54,531 nt of DNA. Origin: Desertivirga sp966211215 (lineage in GTDB: Bacteria > Bacteroidota > Bacteroidia > Sphingobacteriales > Sphingobacteriaceae). Below are positions 16,955-26,866 of this stretch, piece by piece. The stretch spans positions 1 through 54,531 of the forward strand of contig CBIHNR010000013.1 in NCBI GenBank assembly GCA_966211215.1. The letters run 5' to 3'. Position numbers and translations under genes: made by a program. The first letter of the stretch is position 1. Each line of letters starts with the position of its first letter. The notes below the pieces were generated by a model that ran no database searches, had not been told where the DNA came from, and saw only the letters and a list, made by a program, of their open reading frames with translations.

Positions 16955-18877
16955 ATGAAGAACATTGCCATCTACCTAACTATGATATTGCTTGCCAAAA
17001 TATTACCTGCGCAGATACTGCCGAACGAAGGCTTTTACAAGGTGAGGCTTGTGCAGGATGATAAAATTGTGCAAGCGGAAATTAAACCGGCAAAACCTGT
17101 AAAACAGATTTATAACGAACGCCTTTATTACTGGTACCGGCCAAATGAAATAGAAGTAACACAGGGCGGCTTTAGCGGAAAGCTGCTAAATGGTTATTAC
17201 GAAGAGTTTTTTCGCAACAAAGAATTAATGGCGCAGGGCTCATTTAAAAAAGGATTAAAAAATGGAATCTGGAAAAGCTGGCAGCCGGGCGGAAAGCTTT
17301 TGGACGTGGTTTGCTGGAAAAATGGGCTACAGGATGGCGCCTACTTTTACTACGATACTGCTGGAAAACTAAAAGAAGATGGTTTTTACAGAGATGGCAA
17401 ACTGCATGGCTTGCGCAGAATATACAACACCAGTAATGGCCAGGCAGAGTTAATGACTTATCGAAAAGGGCAGCCTGAAGCCGGGCCGCCAAGCCTGGGG
17501 TTCTGGAGCAAGCTCTTTAAAAAGGCACCTAAAGAGGAAAAGCCCTCAGTTTCGGGCACGCATAATAACGACGAAAAAAAACTGCAGCAGCAAAAAGCCC
17601 CAAAGTTTAACTTTTTTCATAAGCAGAAGGCATCTGCATTGTATATCGTTATAATTATTTCCCTGGTTATAGCAGTAATTTGTTCGTCGCTTATTGTGGC
17701 GGGCAGTTACTATAAGTTGCAATACATGCAGAAAAACCGCATGGATGCCCTTCAAAACAACCTCGAATCGGGTATAACTCTCCTTCTGGCTGATGATCCG
17801 CTGAGGTACCGGCAAGAACATGTATTGAGTTTGTATAATAACCGGGATGATTCCATCTCGCTTAAAACCATTCCCTGGGGCTTGTTTGATTTAGCCCTGG
17901 TGAAAGCCTTTAAACAACAGGATACCTTGTATAAGAGCTTTTCCATTGGTTATCAACCCGATCCTGAGAAATGGGCAGCGCTATACTTAATCGACCAGCA
18001 GCGGCCATTATTTGTTGGGGGGAGCACTCGTATCCGCGGAAATGCTTACCTGCCCAAAGTGGGCGTAGCAGAGGCTTATGTAGATGGCAAAAAATACGAG
18101 GGTGGGAAAAACTTTGTGAACGGCAATATCAAAACCAGCAAGAATAAGCTTCCGGAACTGGCTGCCCAGGGTTTAAAGTATTTTGAAACGATAAGGAACA
18201 AGCGGTATAATGCCGATACTATTCTGGCAAATCACAATATTCAAGCCTCCTTCAATCGGGCCGTAAAATCCTATTATTTTAAAAAACGGGTATATAACCT
18301 AAACAACATAAGGCTTCGGGGGAACATCATTTTATATGCCGAAAACGAAATTAGAATTGATAGCTCGGCAGAGCTGGATAACGTACTGGTATTTGCCAGG
18401 TCTATAAAGCTTGGGCCTGGTTTTAAGGGCCGCTGCCAGTTGTTTGCGCTCGATTCGATTGTTGCAGCTCCCAATTGCCACTTTGATTACCCTTCAAGTT
18501 TGGCGGTGCTCAACTTTAAAACGGGCAACGTTCAGCCACGTATCCGCATAGATAGCGGCTCGGTGGTAAATGGCATTCTACTGTCCTGGCAAAAAGAAGA
18601 AACCGATGGGCAAACACTAATTGATATAGAAAAAGATGTTACCGTTAAAGGGCAGGTTTTTGCCAAAGGAATGGTGCGTTTTAAGCAGGGGGCTCGCATC
18701 AACGGCAGCCTGTCTGCCAATAAAGTAGTTTTCGAAGCCGATGCCACCCTCTATGAAAACTATCTGGTAGACACTCAGATTGATGCCCCCAGCTTATCGC
18801 CCTATTACCTCACCAGTTCATTGTTTTGGCATGCATCTAAAAAAAGAAAGGTACTGCAATGGCTGGACTCATATTAA
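16955..18877 (+). CDS. MORN-like repeats / GspK-like helix / beta-helix fusion
   Basis: The 640-residue protein has three parts. Residues about 50-170 hold MORN/YwqK-like repeats (LLNGYYEEFFRN, LKNGIWKSWQPGG, LQDGAYFYYDTAGK, KLHGLRRIYN). A linker leads to one hydrophobic helix (about 227-250) whose start reads A226-S227-ALYIV. That resembles the cleavage site and +1 to +6 of GspK, which also lacks Glu at +5. From about residue 420 the sequence has regular beta-helix, bactofilin-like repeats (RLRGNIILYAENEIRID, ARINGSLSANKVVF). It overlaps the next pilin gene by 19 bases. A role as the large tip pseudopilin is inferred. An N-terminal domain of some 225 residues ahead of the helix is not normal for a pilin. 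Confidence 0.65.
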   Translation: MKNIAIYLTMILLAKILPAQILPNEGFYKVRLVQDDKIVQAEIKPAKPVKQIYNERLYYWYRPNEIEVTQGGFSGKLLNGYYEEFFRNKELMAQGSFKKGLKNGIWKSWQPGGKLLDVVCWKNGLQDGAYFYYDTAGKLKEDGFYRDGKLHGLRRIYNTSNGQAELMTYRKGQPEAGPPSLGFWSKLFKKAPKEEKPSVSGTHNNDEKKLQQQKAPKFNFFHKQKASALYIVIIISLVIAVICSSLIVAGSYYKLQYMQKNRMDALQNNLESGITLLLADDPLRYRQEHVLSLYNNRDDSISLKTIPWGLFDLALVKAFKQQDTLYKSFSIGYQPDPEKWAALYLIDQQRPLFVGGSTRIRGNAYLPKVGVAEAYVDGKKYEGGKNFVNGNIKTSKNKLPELAAQGLKYFETIRNKRYNADTILANHNIQASFNRAVKSYYFKKRVYNLNNIRLRGNIILYAENEIRIDSSAELDNVLVFARSIKLGPGFKGRCQLFALDSIVAAPNCHFDYPSSLAVLNFKTGNVQPRIRIDSGSVVNGILLSWQKEETDGQTLIDIEKDVTVKGQVFAKGMVRFKQGARINGSLSANKVVFEADATLYENYLVDTQIDAPSLSPYYLTSSLFWHASKKRKVLQWLDSY

Positions 18878-19215
18878 AAAAAGTGGATGGCTCATCGCTT
18901 ATCGAAGTGGTAGTTGCCATGGTTATTGTGGTAGCGGTTTTTTCCATGGGCATAACCATTTACAGCAATGTTTTAAAGTCATCAGTTTCTGTAAAAAGTG
19001 TGTATGCTAAATCAGTACTAAGCCAGTTGCTTAAGCAAAGCAGCGCATCAACACAGCTGGGAAACAAAACATTTACCCATCAGGGGCTGATCATAAAAAA
19101 AGAGGTTTTGATCTATAATAATCAGCCGAATTTGAAAGAAGTACACCTGGTAGCTTTAGACGAAAACCAGGGTAAGCTTGCCGAAATACGCAAAGTTGTT
19201 TATGCCAATGAGTAA
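18859..19215 (+). CDS. Minor pseudopilin (GspI/H-like)
   Basis: The 118-residue protein has a class-III prepilin leader. The site is Gly11/Ser12 and Glu16 is at +5 (DGSSLIEVVVAM), followed by a hydrophobic helix to about residue 35. The soluble domain is short. It should be cut by the prepilin peptidase encoded further down the operon and assemble in a pseudopilus. It overlaps both neighbours (19 and 8 bases). Whether it matches GspI or GspH cannot be decided from sequence alone. Confidence 0.8.
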   Translation: MAGLILKKVDGSSLIEVVVAMVIVVAVFSMGITIYSNVLKSSVSVKSVYAKSVLSQLLKQSSASTQLGNKTFTHQGLIIKKEVLIYNNQPNLKEVHLVALDENQGKLAEIRKVVYANE

Positions 19216-19762
19216 AAAAATATCACCTGCAATCAAGGCTTTTACAATCATGGAGGTCACCATCGCTATGATCGTTGCTGGTATTGTTGTGATGATGAGC
19301 TATACGGTTTTCACTATAATGGGCAAAAGCTATCTCGATTTCAGCAAAAAAAACGAAGGCATTGCCTCGTTGTTATTGTTCGACAAGGTGCTAAAACGCG
19401 ATTTTAGCAATGCCCGGTTAATAGTGCTGGCAAGTGATGCCCTGTTGTTAAAAAAAGACAGTAGCCACATTATTTACTATTTCGGTGATGATGAAATTAT
19501 AAGGCGCTCTGCTACGGTGGCCGATACGTTCAAACTTGCCGTGATTTACAGAGAATTTGCTTTCGAAGGTTCTGCGGTAGAAAGTGGAACAAACCTGGCT
19601 CATGCAGTGTCTGCTAATGGAAGCAGCCCTTATATTCAAAAAGCCATAGTCGACGAGCTTAACCTACGGCTTCAATATCAATCCCAAACCTTCGAATATA
19701 CTTACGAGAAACACTATAGTTCAACAAATCTAATTGAAAGAAAAGCTTATGCCCGCAATTGA
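19208..19762 (+). CDS. Minor pseudopilin (GspJ-like)
   Basis: I start at 19208, in an 8-base overlap with the previous stop. An upstream in-frame ATG exists at 19202. The 184-residue product has the prepilin site Ala11/Phe12 with Glu16 at +5 (KAFTIMEVTIAM). Ala rather than Gly at -1 is less common but tolerated. A hydrophobic helix runs to about residue 35, followed by a larger beta-rich domain, as in GspJ. It overlaps the GspF gene by 14 bases. Confidence 0.78.
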   Translation: MSKKISPAIKAFTIMEVTIAMIVAGIVVMMSYTVFTIMGKSYLDFSKKNEGIASLLLFDKVLKRDFSNARLIVLASDALLLKKDSSHIIYYFGDDEIIRRSATVADTFKLAVIYREFAFEGSAVESGTNLAHAVSANGSSPYIQKAIVDELNLRLQYQSQTFEYTYEKHYSSTNLIERKAYARN

Positions 19763-20891
19763 TTTAAGCAGATACCAGCCACAGCCTAAACAGGTTTTTA
19801 GCCATTTTGAAGATAAAGGCTTTGCCGATTTTATGACTCGCGAGATATCTTTTGGAAAGAAGGAGCTAAGCGATAAAAAGAAAGAAAACTTGTACCTGGA
19901 ACTAAGTTCATTGTTGCAGGCAGGCATCGACCTTAAAAGTAGCTTCGACCTTTTAGCGGCAGGCCTGCAAAAAACAAACAGCCATAATCTTATTAAGCAA
20001 ATTGAAAACCTGGTAGTTAGTGGCCATAGTTTTTCTGATGCGGTTAACCTTACCGGGAAGTTTTCATTGTATGAGGTTTACAGTATAAAAATTGGCGAAG
20101 AAAGTGGTAAAATAATAGAGGTGCTGCAAGATCTGGCAAAGTATTACCAAAACAAAATTAAACAGCGGCGCAAAATTATAGCGGCAGTAACTTATCCATT
20201 AATAGTTATGGCAACCTCTTTAGGGGCTGTATTTTTCATGCTGAAATTTGTGGTACCTATGTTTGGCGACGTTTTTAAGCGTTTTGGGGGAGAACTGCCC
20301 TGGATCACCGCACAGATCATCAAGGTTTCCGAATGGATGCAGCAGGGCTTTGTTTCGTTTTTTCTGATGCTATCGCTTTGCGGAATTGCCTTATTCTTAG
20401 CCAGAAAAACAGAAACCTCCCGGCGTGTAATGTCGGCCTTGATTTTAAGAACTCCAATAGCCGGAGCCCTGGTGCAGAAAATATACCTCGCCCGCTTTTG
20501 TAATTCTATGCGATTGTTGATTAATGCGCATCTGCCATTGCTTCAGGCTATTAGCCTGGTGCAGAAAATGATAAGTTTTTATCCGATTGAATCCTCTCTT
20601 AATGTTATTGAGAACGACATATTAAAAGGTAAAACCTTGCACCAGAGCCTCCAACAGTTCAAAATTTATCCCGCCAAAATGATTATGCTAATTAAAGTGG
20701 GGGAGGAAACCAACCAGCTTGATTATTTCTTTGGAAAAATTTCGAGTCAGTACATTGATGAAATTGAATACAAAGCCTCAACCATCAGCAGCTTAATGGA
20801 GCCTTTAATTATTATTTTTCTGGGTTTGTTGGTTGGGATCATACTTGTTGCCATGTACTTGCCCCTGTTTCAAATGAGCAATAGTTTTTAG
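19749..20891 (+). CDS. GspF/PilC-family inner-membrane platform protein
   Basis: The 380-residue protein has two copies of the T2SSF domain (about residues 55-175 and 255-375), each with the helical pattern LLQAGIDLKSSFDLL or LINAHLPLLQAISLV, and three membrane segments (around 145-165, 200-220 and 350-372). GspF sits in the inner membrane and couples the ATPase to pseudopilus growth. The ATG at 19749 is preferred over an upstream TTG. After this gene there is a 322-base gap, the largest in the machine block. Confidence 0.9.
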   Translation: MPAIDLSRYQPQPKQVFSHFEDKGFADFMTREISFGKKELSDKKKENLYLELSSLLQAGIDLKSSFDLLAAGLQKTNSHNLIKQIENLVVSGHSFSDAVNLTGKFSLYEVYSIKIGEESGKIIEVLQDLAKYYQNKIKQRRKIIAAVTYPLIVMATSLGAVFFMLKFVVPMFGDVFKRFGGELPWITAQIIKVSEWMQQGFVSFFLMLSLCGIALFLARKTETSRRVMSALILRTPIAGALVQKIYLARFCNSMRLLINAHLPLLQAISLVQKMISFYPIESSLNVIENDILKGKTLHQSLQQFKIYPAKMIMLIKVGEETNQLDYFFGKISSQYIDEIEYKASTISSLMEPLIIIFLGLLVGIILVAMYLPLFQMSNSF

Positions 20892-21213
20892 CACAAAGCA
20901 TATCAGCGCTGAACCCAGGAATCCTCCCGATGGGAACAATTTTGAGGCCGATTTGTGAAGTTATAAACAATTGATGTTACAAGGCCTCTCGCTCACCTGT
21001 TGCAAGAATGTAAAGAGATACTTGCGGAGGATTCGAGGATAAATTCTTCATTAAACAGTATTTAGGCAATTAAAATCAAGATTTTAATATCAAGCCCACA
21101 CTTTAAATTGTAAACCAATACTGTGCTGTTTTTTTACAATTGCTTTGTTTTCAGGCTAATTCTGCACCAAACAATAGCCTCAGGATAGCTCTTATTTAAG
21201 GGTAATTAACTGT
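20892..21213. other. Intergenic gap before major pilin gene
   Basis: No gene is visible. It is AT-rich towards the 3' end. It probably contains a separate promoter for the major pilin, which needs high expression, but I found no box with good spacing. Confidence 0.5.
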
Positions 21214-21639
21214 ATGAAAAATAACAAAGCAATGTTCCTGAAAAGGCTTTCGGGCTATACACTTACGGAAATTTTAGTGGTATTGGTTATTATCGGAATA
21301 CTGGTATTGCTGGCATTGCCCAACCTGCTTCCTTTAATAACTAAAGCAAAAACCACCGAAGCAAAAGTGCAGCTGGAACACGTGTATACTCAGGAAAAGA
21401 ACTTTTTCTACGAGAATTCGAAATACAGCAATAATATAAACGAAATAGGTTTTGTCCAGGAGAAACTAAGCACCGACGGTAAAGATGGACGTGCAAACTA
21501 CCGCATTGAAATAGTGCAGGCAACCGGTAATACATTTATTGCCAGGGCTACTGCGGTTGTTGATTTTAACGGAAATGGAACCTTTAACGTTTGGGAAATA
21601 AATCAGGATAAGAGTTTACGTGAAGTAACCCCCGATTGA
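21214..21639 (+). CDS. Major pseudopilin (GspG/PilA-like)
   Basis: The 141-residue protein has a textbook prepilin site, Gly14/Tyr15 with Glu19 at +5 (SGYTLTEILVVLVIIGIL), followed by the LLALPNLLPLITKAKTTEAK helix. The soluble domain has an aromatic-rich YTQEKNFFYENSKY stretch and a final strand WEINQDKSLREV, similar to Gram-negative type IVa-like pilins. It is the likely main subunit of the pseudopilus. Its own upstream gap suggests separate transcription. Confidence 0.88.
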   Translation: MKNNKAMFLKRLSGYTLTEILVVLVIIGILVLLALPNLLPLITKAKTTEAKVQLEHVYTQEKNFFYENSKYSNNINEIGFVQEKLSTDGKDGRANYRIEIVQATGNTFIARATAVVDFNGNGTFNVWEINQDKSLREVTPD

Positions 21640-21681
21640 GGTTGGTTTAGCAGGGATTAAGCAAGGGGAAATTGGTAGCAT

Positions 21682-22215
21682 ATGTGGGTAATTCAGGCAG
21701 GCATAACTTTAGTGTTGCTGGGCATTGCTGTCCAGGATTTTAGGCAGCGCTCGGTATATGCCCTATGGTTTCCCATCCTGGTGCTTTTGTTTTGCATTAG
21801 CCGCTTATACGGTGCGCCCAGCATACACGATATGCTTTTATCAACAGGCATTAACTTATTGTTTTTAGCCCTGCAATTCGTAATGCTCACTGTTTATTTC
21901 TCAATAAAAGCGCGGCATGCCGTAAACATAACTATCGCATTGCTTGGCTGGGGCGATGTGCTTTTTCTGGCGAGCCTTGCGTTTTATCTGCCGGTTTTAA
22001 GCTTTATAGCCTTTTATCTGCTTAGCCTGGTTTTCGTATTGGCGGCATGGCTCTTCTGGAAACTGGCCTCAGGCAGTAGCCAGAAACACATACCACTTGC
22101 AGGGCTTCAGTCGCTACTGTTGGTATGCCTGCTAATAGGCGCCTGGCTTGGAAATGGTTTTGATTTAAGCACCGATGGGTGGTGGATGGACTATTTGAAC
22201 TTATGGAACATGTAG
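21682..22215 (+). CDS. Minimal prepilin peptidase (A24 family)
   Basis: The 177-residue polytopic protein has about six membrane segments. It shows the two aspartates of the A24 active site, Asp19 in AVQDFRQRSV and Asp92 in LGWGDVLFL (GxGD type). It lacks the N-terminal zinc and methyltransferase domain of PilD/GspO, as in short peptidases such as TadV/CpaA. It should cut the three or four pilin-like products of this locus. It overlaps the ATPase gene by 13 bases. Confidence 0.82.
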   Translation: MWVIQAGITLVLLGIAVQDFRQRSVYALWFPILVLLFCISRLYGAPSIHDMLLSTGINLLFLALQFVMLTVYFSIKARHAVNITIALLGWGDVLFLASLAFYLPVLSFIAFYLLSLVFVLAAWLFWKLASGSSQKHIPLAGLQSLLLVCLLIGAWLGNGFDLSTDGWWMDYLNLWNM

Positions 22216-23636
22216 CAGACATAGTACTTTTAACCGAAACCCTGCACCTTGTAAATAAGGAGCAGGCATGGCACTACCGTGTTTTGCCTAAAGCAAAAAA
22301 CGAAAAAAGCCTGGTACTGTTTTGCGACGAAAATGCCCAGCTAAGTAATCTGCAGGCTGAGCTGGAGATTGTATTGGGCCAGAATATCACACTCGACCCT
22401 ATTTCTGCGGTAGACATAAGCCGTCTGCTTTCTAAATACTACCTCAAAGAAAATGCTTCGACAAGCCCTGCCCAGCTGCATTATAAGTACGATGAAGATG
22501 ATTTTCTGGTAACGCTAATCAGCGAAGCTAAAAACTTAAAAAGTAGCGACATCCACATAGAAAGCTACGAAAATAAATGCCGTGTGCGCATTCGCATTGA
22601 TGGCTTGATGGTAGAACGATACCTGCTCGAAAGAGAGAAATATCCATCCCTCATCAATAAAATAAAGATACTTTCCAACCTTGATATTGCAGAAAAGCGC
22701 CTCCCTCAGGACGGCCGTATTAATTTTAAGCATGAGGAAAAACAGTTCGATATCCGTGTTTCGGTTCTGCCAACTTTGCACGGCGAAAAAGTGGTTCTGC
22801 GCTTATTGAATAACGATGCAACTGAAATAGACCTCAACAACCTGGGATTTTCAAAGTTCGACCTCGAAAATTACTTGCAGGGAGTTAGGCGCCCTAACGG
22901 GATTATCTTGCTTAGCGGGCCAACGGGCTCCGGAAAGACCACTACTCTGTACGCCACTTTAAAATTGCTGAACAAAGAAACCCGAAATATTTTAACCATT
23001 GAAGACCCGGTAGAATACACGCTGGAGGGCATTAACCAGGTGCAGCTGAAAGAGGCTATTGGCTTAAGCTTTGCAGCCGCCCTGCGAACCTTTTTACGGC
23101 AAGACCCGGATGTGATTATGGTGGGCGAGATTCGGGATACAGAAACTGCGAATATGGCGATCCGGGCAGCGTTAACCGGCCACCTGGTGCTTTCAACTAT
23201 TCATACAAATTCTGCCTGGGGCACAGTTTCGCGATTAATTGATATGGGAATTCCGCCGTTTTTGGTGGCAAATACATTAAACACAACGGCAGCCCAGCGA
23301 CTTATCCGGCTGCTTTGCCCACATTGTAAAGAGCAGAAAGGTTTTGATGCGGGCTTATATCCGCGTCATTTTAAGCCTTATAAGGAAACCGATAAACACT
23401 TTATCCCGGTAGGCTGCGAAAAATGCCATTATACAGGCTACCATGGCCGAAAAGCGGTATATGAGGTAATTCCTATAGACCAGGAGCTGGCCATCGAAAT
23501 AAAAAATGGCAATATGTACATCGATGAAATGCTAAAGGCACGGGGAATTAAAACCATGGCAGAAAATGCTTTTTCGATGTTTATGGCGGGCGATACTTCG
23601 TTGGAAGAGATTTATCCACTTTTATTTAACTACTAA
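22203..23636 (+). CDS. GspE/PilB-family secretion ATPase
   Basis: The 477-residue protein has an N-terminal domain (about residues 1-90), the HIESYENKCRVRIRIDG segment, a Walker A motif with Lys245 (GPTGSGKTTTLYA), a Walker B region with DPDVIMVGEIRD, a His box LSTIHTNSAW, and a tetracysteine zinc motif (CPHC and CEKC) near the C-terminal third. It is the cytoplasmic motor of the machine. The ATG at 22203 is preferred over an earlier GTG (22179). It is followed after 10 bases by the secretin gene. No PilT-like second ATPase is present, which favours secretion over retractile pili. Confidence 0.93.
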   Translation: MEHVADIVLLTETLHLVNKEQAWHYRVLPKAKNEKSLVLFCDENAQLSNLQAELEIVLGQNITLDPISAVDISRLLSKYYLKENASTSPAQLHYKYDEDDFLVTLISEAKNLKSSDIHIESYENKCRVRIRIDGLMVERYLLEREKYPSLINKIKILSNLDIAEKRLPQDGRINFKHEEKQFDIRVSVLPTLHGEKVVLRLLNNDATEIDLNNLGFSKFDLENYLQGVRRPNGIILLSGPTGSGKTTTLYATLKLLNKETRNILTIEDPVEYTLEGINQVQLKEAIGLSFAAALRTFLRQDPDVIMVGEIRDTETANMAIRAALTGHLVLSTIHTNSAWGTVSRLIDMGIPPFLVANTLNTTAAQRLIRLLCPHCKEQKGFDAGLYPRHFKPYKETDKHFIPVGCEKCHYTGYHGRKAVYEVIPIDQELAIEIKNGNMYIDEMLKARGIKTMAENAFSMFMAGDTSLEEIYPLLFNY

Positions 23637-23646
23637 AACCTTAAAC

Positions 23647-25626
23647 ATGAAACAACCAGGTGCCTTACACACCAACTGCAAAAAACAAAGCTTGCCGCGT
23701 ATGATAGCTTCTTTGCCGTTGATATTCTGTGTGCCTGTTTTCTTATTTGTTCTTTTTAGCTGCTCGTGGCAAGCTGCGAATGCCCAGGAGGATAGGATTG
23801 AATTAATACACAGCCGCCTGGTACAGCTTTCGGCATCTGTGCCAGGTTTAAACCAAAAAATACAGCTTTCGGTAACCGGGGTGCCCGTAAAGGAATTTTT
23901 GAGAGCTCTGGCTCAGGCTAATAAGCTGAATATCAATATCGATCCCAAACTGAATTTTAAAATCTATACCAATTTCAACAACGAAACACCTCTTAATATT
24001 TTAACATTTCTGGCAAAGGAATATAATCTGGATATTAGTTTTTTAGGCACTATCATGACCATTTCGCCAATTGAAGGGCAGGGGCGGCTAAGCAAAGAGA
24101 TTAAAGCAGCCTATAGTAGTGGCACCGACCAGCTTAGCCTTGAATTGAGCAACGATTCACTGCCGGATGTGGCAAAGAAAATCAGCCAGATCAGCGGGAA
24201 AAACATCATTGTGCCATCGGCTTTATTTGGTAAAAAGGTCAACGGTTTTTTTACCGAAGCGCCTTTCGAAACCGTGCTGGAGCAGCTTGCTTATTCAAAC
24301 AATATCGGCATAGTTAAAACCAGCGAAAATGTATTTGTATTTCAGGCCCTTAGAGAGGGCGAAGAAGTTTTTATCAATCCTGAAAAGAAAACTTCAGTAC
24401 GCAAAACCTTTAAGCAGCTTAACGGAGAGGGCTCTGTAAGCTTGTCGAGCCGCAATGTAAATGGGCAAAAGGTTATTACGGTAGATGCTATTAACGCATC
24501 CATTGCCGATTTGATAAGGGCAGCTTCGCAGGAACTGAGTAAGAGCTTTTTCTTGTATTCTGATATTAAAGGCACTATCTCCACAACGGTAAGCAACATC
24601 ACTTTCGACAATTTTTTAAGCTCCCTTTTGCAAGGCACAGACTACACTTACAAGCTGGAAAACGGGGTTTACCTTATTGGCGACCGACGGTTGGAAGGTT
24701 TAAGGACAAACCGGGTTATCCAGCTGCAAAACCGCAGTGTAGATACCATTCAGGCAATGATTCCGAACGAGTGGAAGAAAGGCATTGAAATACGCGAATT
24801 CAGAGAGCAAAATACTTTGTTACTTTCAGGCTCAAGGCCGCAGATAGAAGAGATAGAAGCTTTTATTAAACAGTTAGACCAGCTGGTCCCTTTGGTGCTA
24901 ATTGAAGTTAATTTGGTTGATATCCGCAAAGTACGCAGCGTAAAAACGGGAATTAAAGCCGGCACTTCAGACAGTGTAAAAACGGGTGGCACAGTATTGC
25001 CAGGCATTGACTATACGCTGGGGGCCAGGGCAATAAATGACTTTTTAGCTCGTCTGGGTAACATAAGCTCAGTAAATCTGGGCAGGGTAACGCCTAATTT
25101 TTATGTAGGGTTAAGTGCACTCGAAGAAAACAATAATGTAGAGGTGCGGTCTGTGCCCAAGCTCTCTACGCTTAATGGGCATTCGGCTACATTGAGCATT
25201 GGTTCCAGGCGCTATTACCTCATCCGAAGGCAAAACGTATTCCCTACCCTTGGCTCAACACAAAACATTTTTACCGACGAGTACGTACCGGTGGATGCAA
25301 ACCTGGCAATTAACATAAAGCCCATCGTTTCTGGCGATGACCAGGTTACGCTGAATATTAAGGTTGATATTTCAGATTTTATTGGCATACCATCCAACAA
25401 TGCGCCGCCTCCTACATCAAACAGTAAATTCGAATCTATTATACGAGCCCGGAATGAAGATATGATTGTTTTGGGAGGGCTTGAGCGCGCCGAAAAAACC
25501 GATGGATCTTCGGGGGTGCCGGTGCTGTCAAGAGTGCCGGTGTTGAAATGGATATTTAGCAGTAAAGAAAAGTTGAATTCCAAGGTAGTAACCATTGTTT
25601 TTATAAAACCAACCATTATGTATTAA
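23647..25626 (+). CDS. Secretin (GspD/PilQ family)
   Basis: The 659-residue protein has a signal segment (about residues 19-48, ending ANAQ), an N0/STN-like domain (about 70-145: GVPVKEFLRALAQANKLNINID), further N-domain repeats including IRTFEQNTLLL-like secretin repeats around residues 340-420, and a C-terminal secretin gate domain (about 490-659) that ends VPVLSRVPVLKWIFSSKEK and VVTIVFIKPTIMY. It forms the outer-membrane pore. One N0-like segment appears to recur around residues 155-215 and 285-335. It is a core component, not a stray secretin, because all inner-membrane partners are adjacent. Confidence 0.9.
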   Translation: MKQPGALHTNCKKQSLPRMIASLPLIFCVPVFLFVLFSCSWQAANAQEDRIELIHSRLVQLSASVPGLNQKIQLSVTGVPVKEFLRALAQANKLNINIDPKLNFKIYTNFNNETPLNILTFLAKEYNLDISFLGTIMTISPIEGQGRLSKEIKAAYSSGTDQLSLELSNDSLPDVAKKISQISGKNIIVPSALFGKKVNGFFTEAPFETVLEQLAYSNNIGIVKTSENVFVFQALREGEEVFINPEKKTSVRKTFKQLNGEGSVSLSSRNVNGQKVITVDAINASIADLIRAASQELSKSFFLYSDIKGTISTTVSNITFDNFLSSLLQGTDYTYKLENGVYLIGDRRLEGLRTNRVIQLQNRSVDTIQAMIPNEWKKGIEIREFREQNTLLLSGSRPQIEEIEAFIKQLDQLVPLVLIEVNLVDIRKVRSVKTGIKAGTSDSVKTGGTVLPGIDYTLGARAINDFLARLGNISSVNLGRVTPNFYVGLSALEENNNVEVRSVPKLSTLNGHSATLSIGSRRYYLIRRQNVFPTLGSTQNIFTDEYVPVDANLAINIKPIVSGDDQVTLNIKVDISDFIGIPSNNAPPPTSNSKFESIIRARNEDMIVLGGLERAEKTDGSSGVPVLSRVPVLKWIFSSKEKLNSKVVTIVFIKPTIMY

Positions 25627-25647
25627 CCGCAATAATTGTTTGCTGGC

Positions 25648-26862
25648 ATGTTGCATCACCATATTAAATTAAATAGGGTTATTGGATTGAGTGTACAGAT
25701 TATCGACGATAATAACTGTGTAGTGCATGCATGCCAGGTGCTGCGTAAACGGCATACGCTTGAGTTTGAAAAGAAAATTGCTGACTTAAAATCTTTGGAG
25801 GCTTTGGGGGCTCACTTGTCCGAAAAAGTTCCGCTTGCCTTAAACCTGTCTGGAAAACCCGTACTTACCAAGCAGGTAGAGCGGATTATGGAAATTACGC
25901 CTTTGCAGTTTTCTCAGCTTTTTCCGGGTGCAAACTACCATGATTTTTATGTGCAGAATTTCGTATCCGGCTTATCGTCATTTGTTTCTATTGTACGAAG
26001 GGCTGAAGCCGACCGGTGGCTACGGCAATGCCAGATGCTGGGGTACAATGTTGTAATGTTTAGCATTGGGCCCTTTCCGGTGCAAATGATATTGCCTCAG
26101 CTAAATGTGTATAACGAGGTGCTGGTTTTCGACGGGCATACCATTGTGCGCAATAGTGATTTAAGCTGGCAATCGTATACTTACAACCCTGCCGCCCGTG
26201 CAGATTTCCCGTTTAAGGTGGAGAACGAACCTCTGGGCGAACAGTTATTGATTGCTTACGCAGTGGCGTTTCAGCTGTTTTTCGCCCATTTTGCTGAAGT
26301 GGTGGAAGCCAGGGTGCCAGGCATTAATGCAGCTTACAGCAACTATATTTTCAACCTCAACATAAAAACCTGGGGCATCCGCATGCTGATATTTTTTTTC
26401 GCGGCATTGTTTGTAAATCTTCTGGTATTTTCTGCATTAGAATCGTCCAACAGAAAGCTCAGCAAAAAGGTAAGCAGCACCGAATATGGCTATCAGGAGT
26501 ATCTGGAGGTGGAAAATACAATAAAAACCAAAGAGCTGCAGCTCAAATCTTTGGGATGGGATGGTGGCATCAACAAAGCCTACCTCATTAGCCAACTGGC
26601 AGAAGGCTTGCCACGCGAAATCAGCTGGAATGAGATTGCGATTAACCCTATTGATAAAGCAGCATCAGATACAAGTGCGAATGCTTCCATCTTTACAGAG
26701 CGAAGCATTCGCATAAAAGGTAATGCAAACAGGATTGTGCCTGTAAATAACTGGCTGACGGATATAAAGGGGCGCACTTGGGTAGGCACTGCGCAGTTAG
26801 AAAGTTATGCCTATAATCCCGAATCGGGGACAGGCGAATTCATTGTGGTTGTTAAATATTAA
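25648..26862 (+). CDS. PilM-PilN (GspL)-like assembly protein
   Basis: The 404-residue protein has a cytoplasmic N-terminal domain of about 235 residues with a faint actin-like layout (GLSVQIIDDNN, LVFDGHTIVRN). One membrane helix follows (about 243-263), then a short coiled coil and a periplasmic ferredoxin-like domain (from about 320; NEIAINP, SIRIKGNANRIVPVNNWL). This is the architecture of GspL, or of PilM and PilN joined. No nucleotide-binding signature of PilM is clear. The following GspM-like gene starts 4 bases later, which supports the pairing. Confidence 0.7.
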   Translation: MLHHHIKLNRVIGLSVQIIDDNNCVVHACQVLRKRHTLEFEKKIADLKSLEALGAHLSEKVPLALNLSGKPVLTKQVERIMEITPLQFSQLFPGANYHDFYVQNFVSGLSSFVSIVRRAEADRWLRQCQMLGYNVVMFSIGPFPVQMILPQLNVYNEVLVFDGHTIVRNSDLSWQSYTYNPAARADFPFKVENEPLGEQLLIAYAVAFQLFFAHFAEVVEARVPGINAAYSNYIFNLNIKTWGIRMLIFFFAALFVNLLVFSALESSNRKLSKKVSSTEYGYQEYLEVENTIKTKELQLKSLGWDGGINKAYLISQLAEGLPREISWNEIAINPIDKAASDTSANASIFTERSIRIKGNANRIVPVNNWLTDIKGRTWVGTAQLESYAYNPESGTGEFIVVVKY

Positions 26863-26866
26863 AAAT

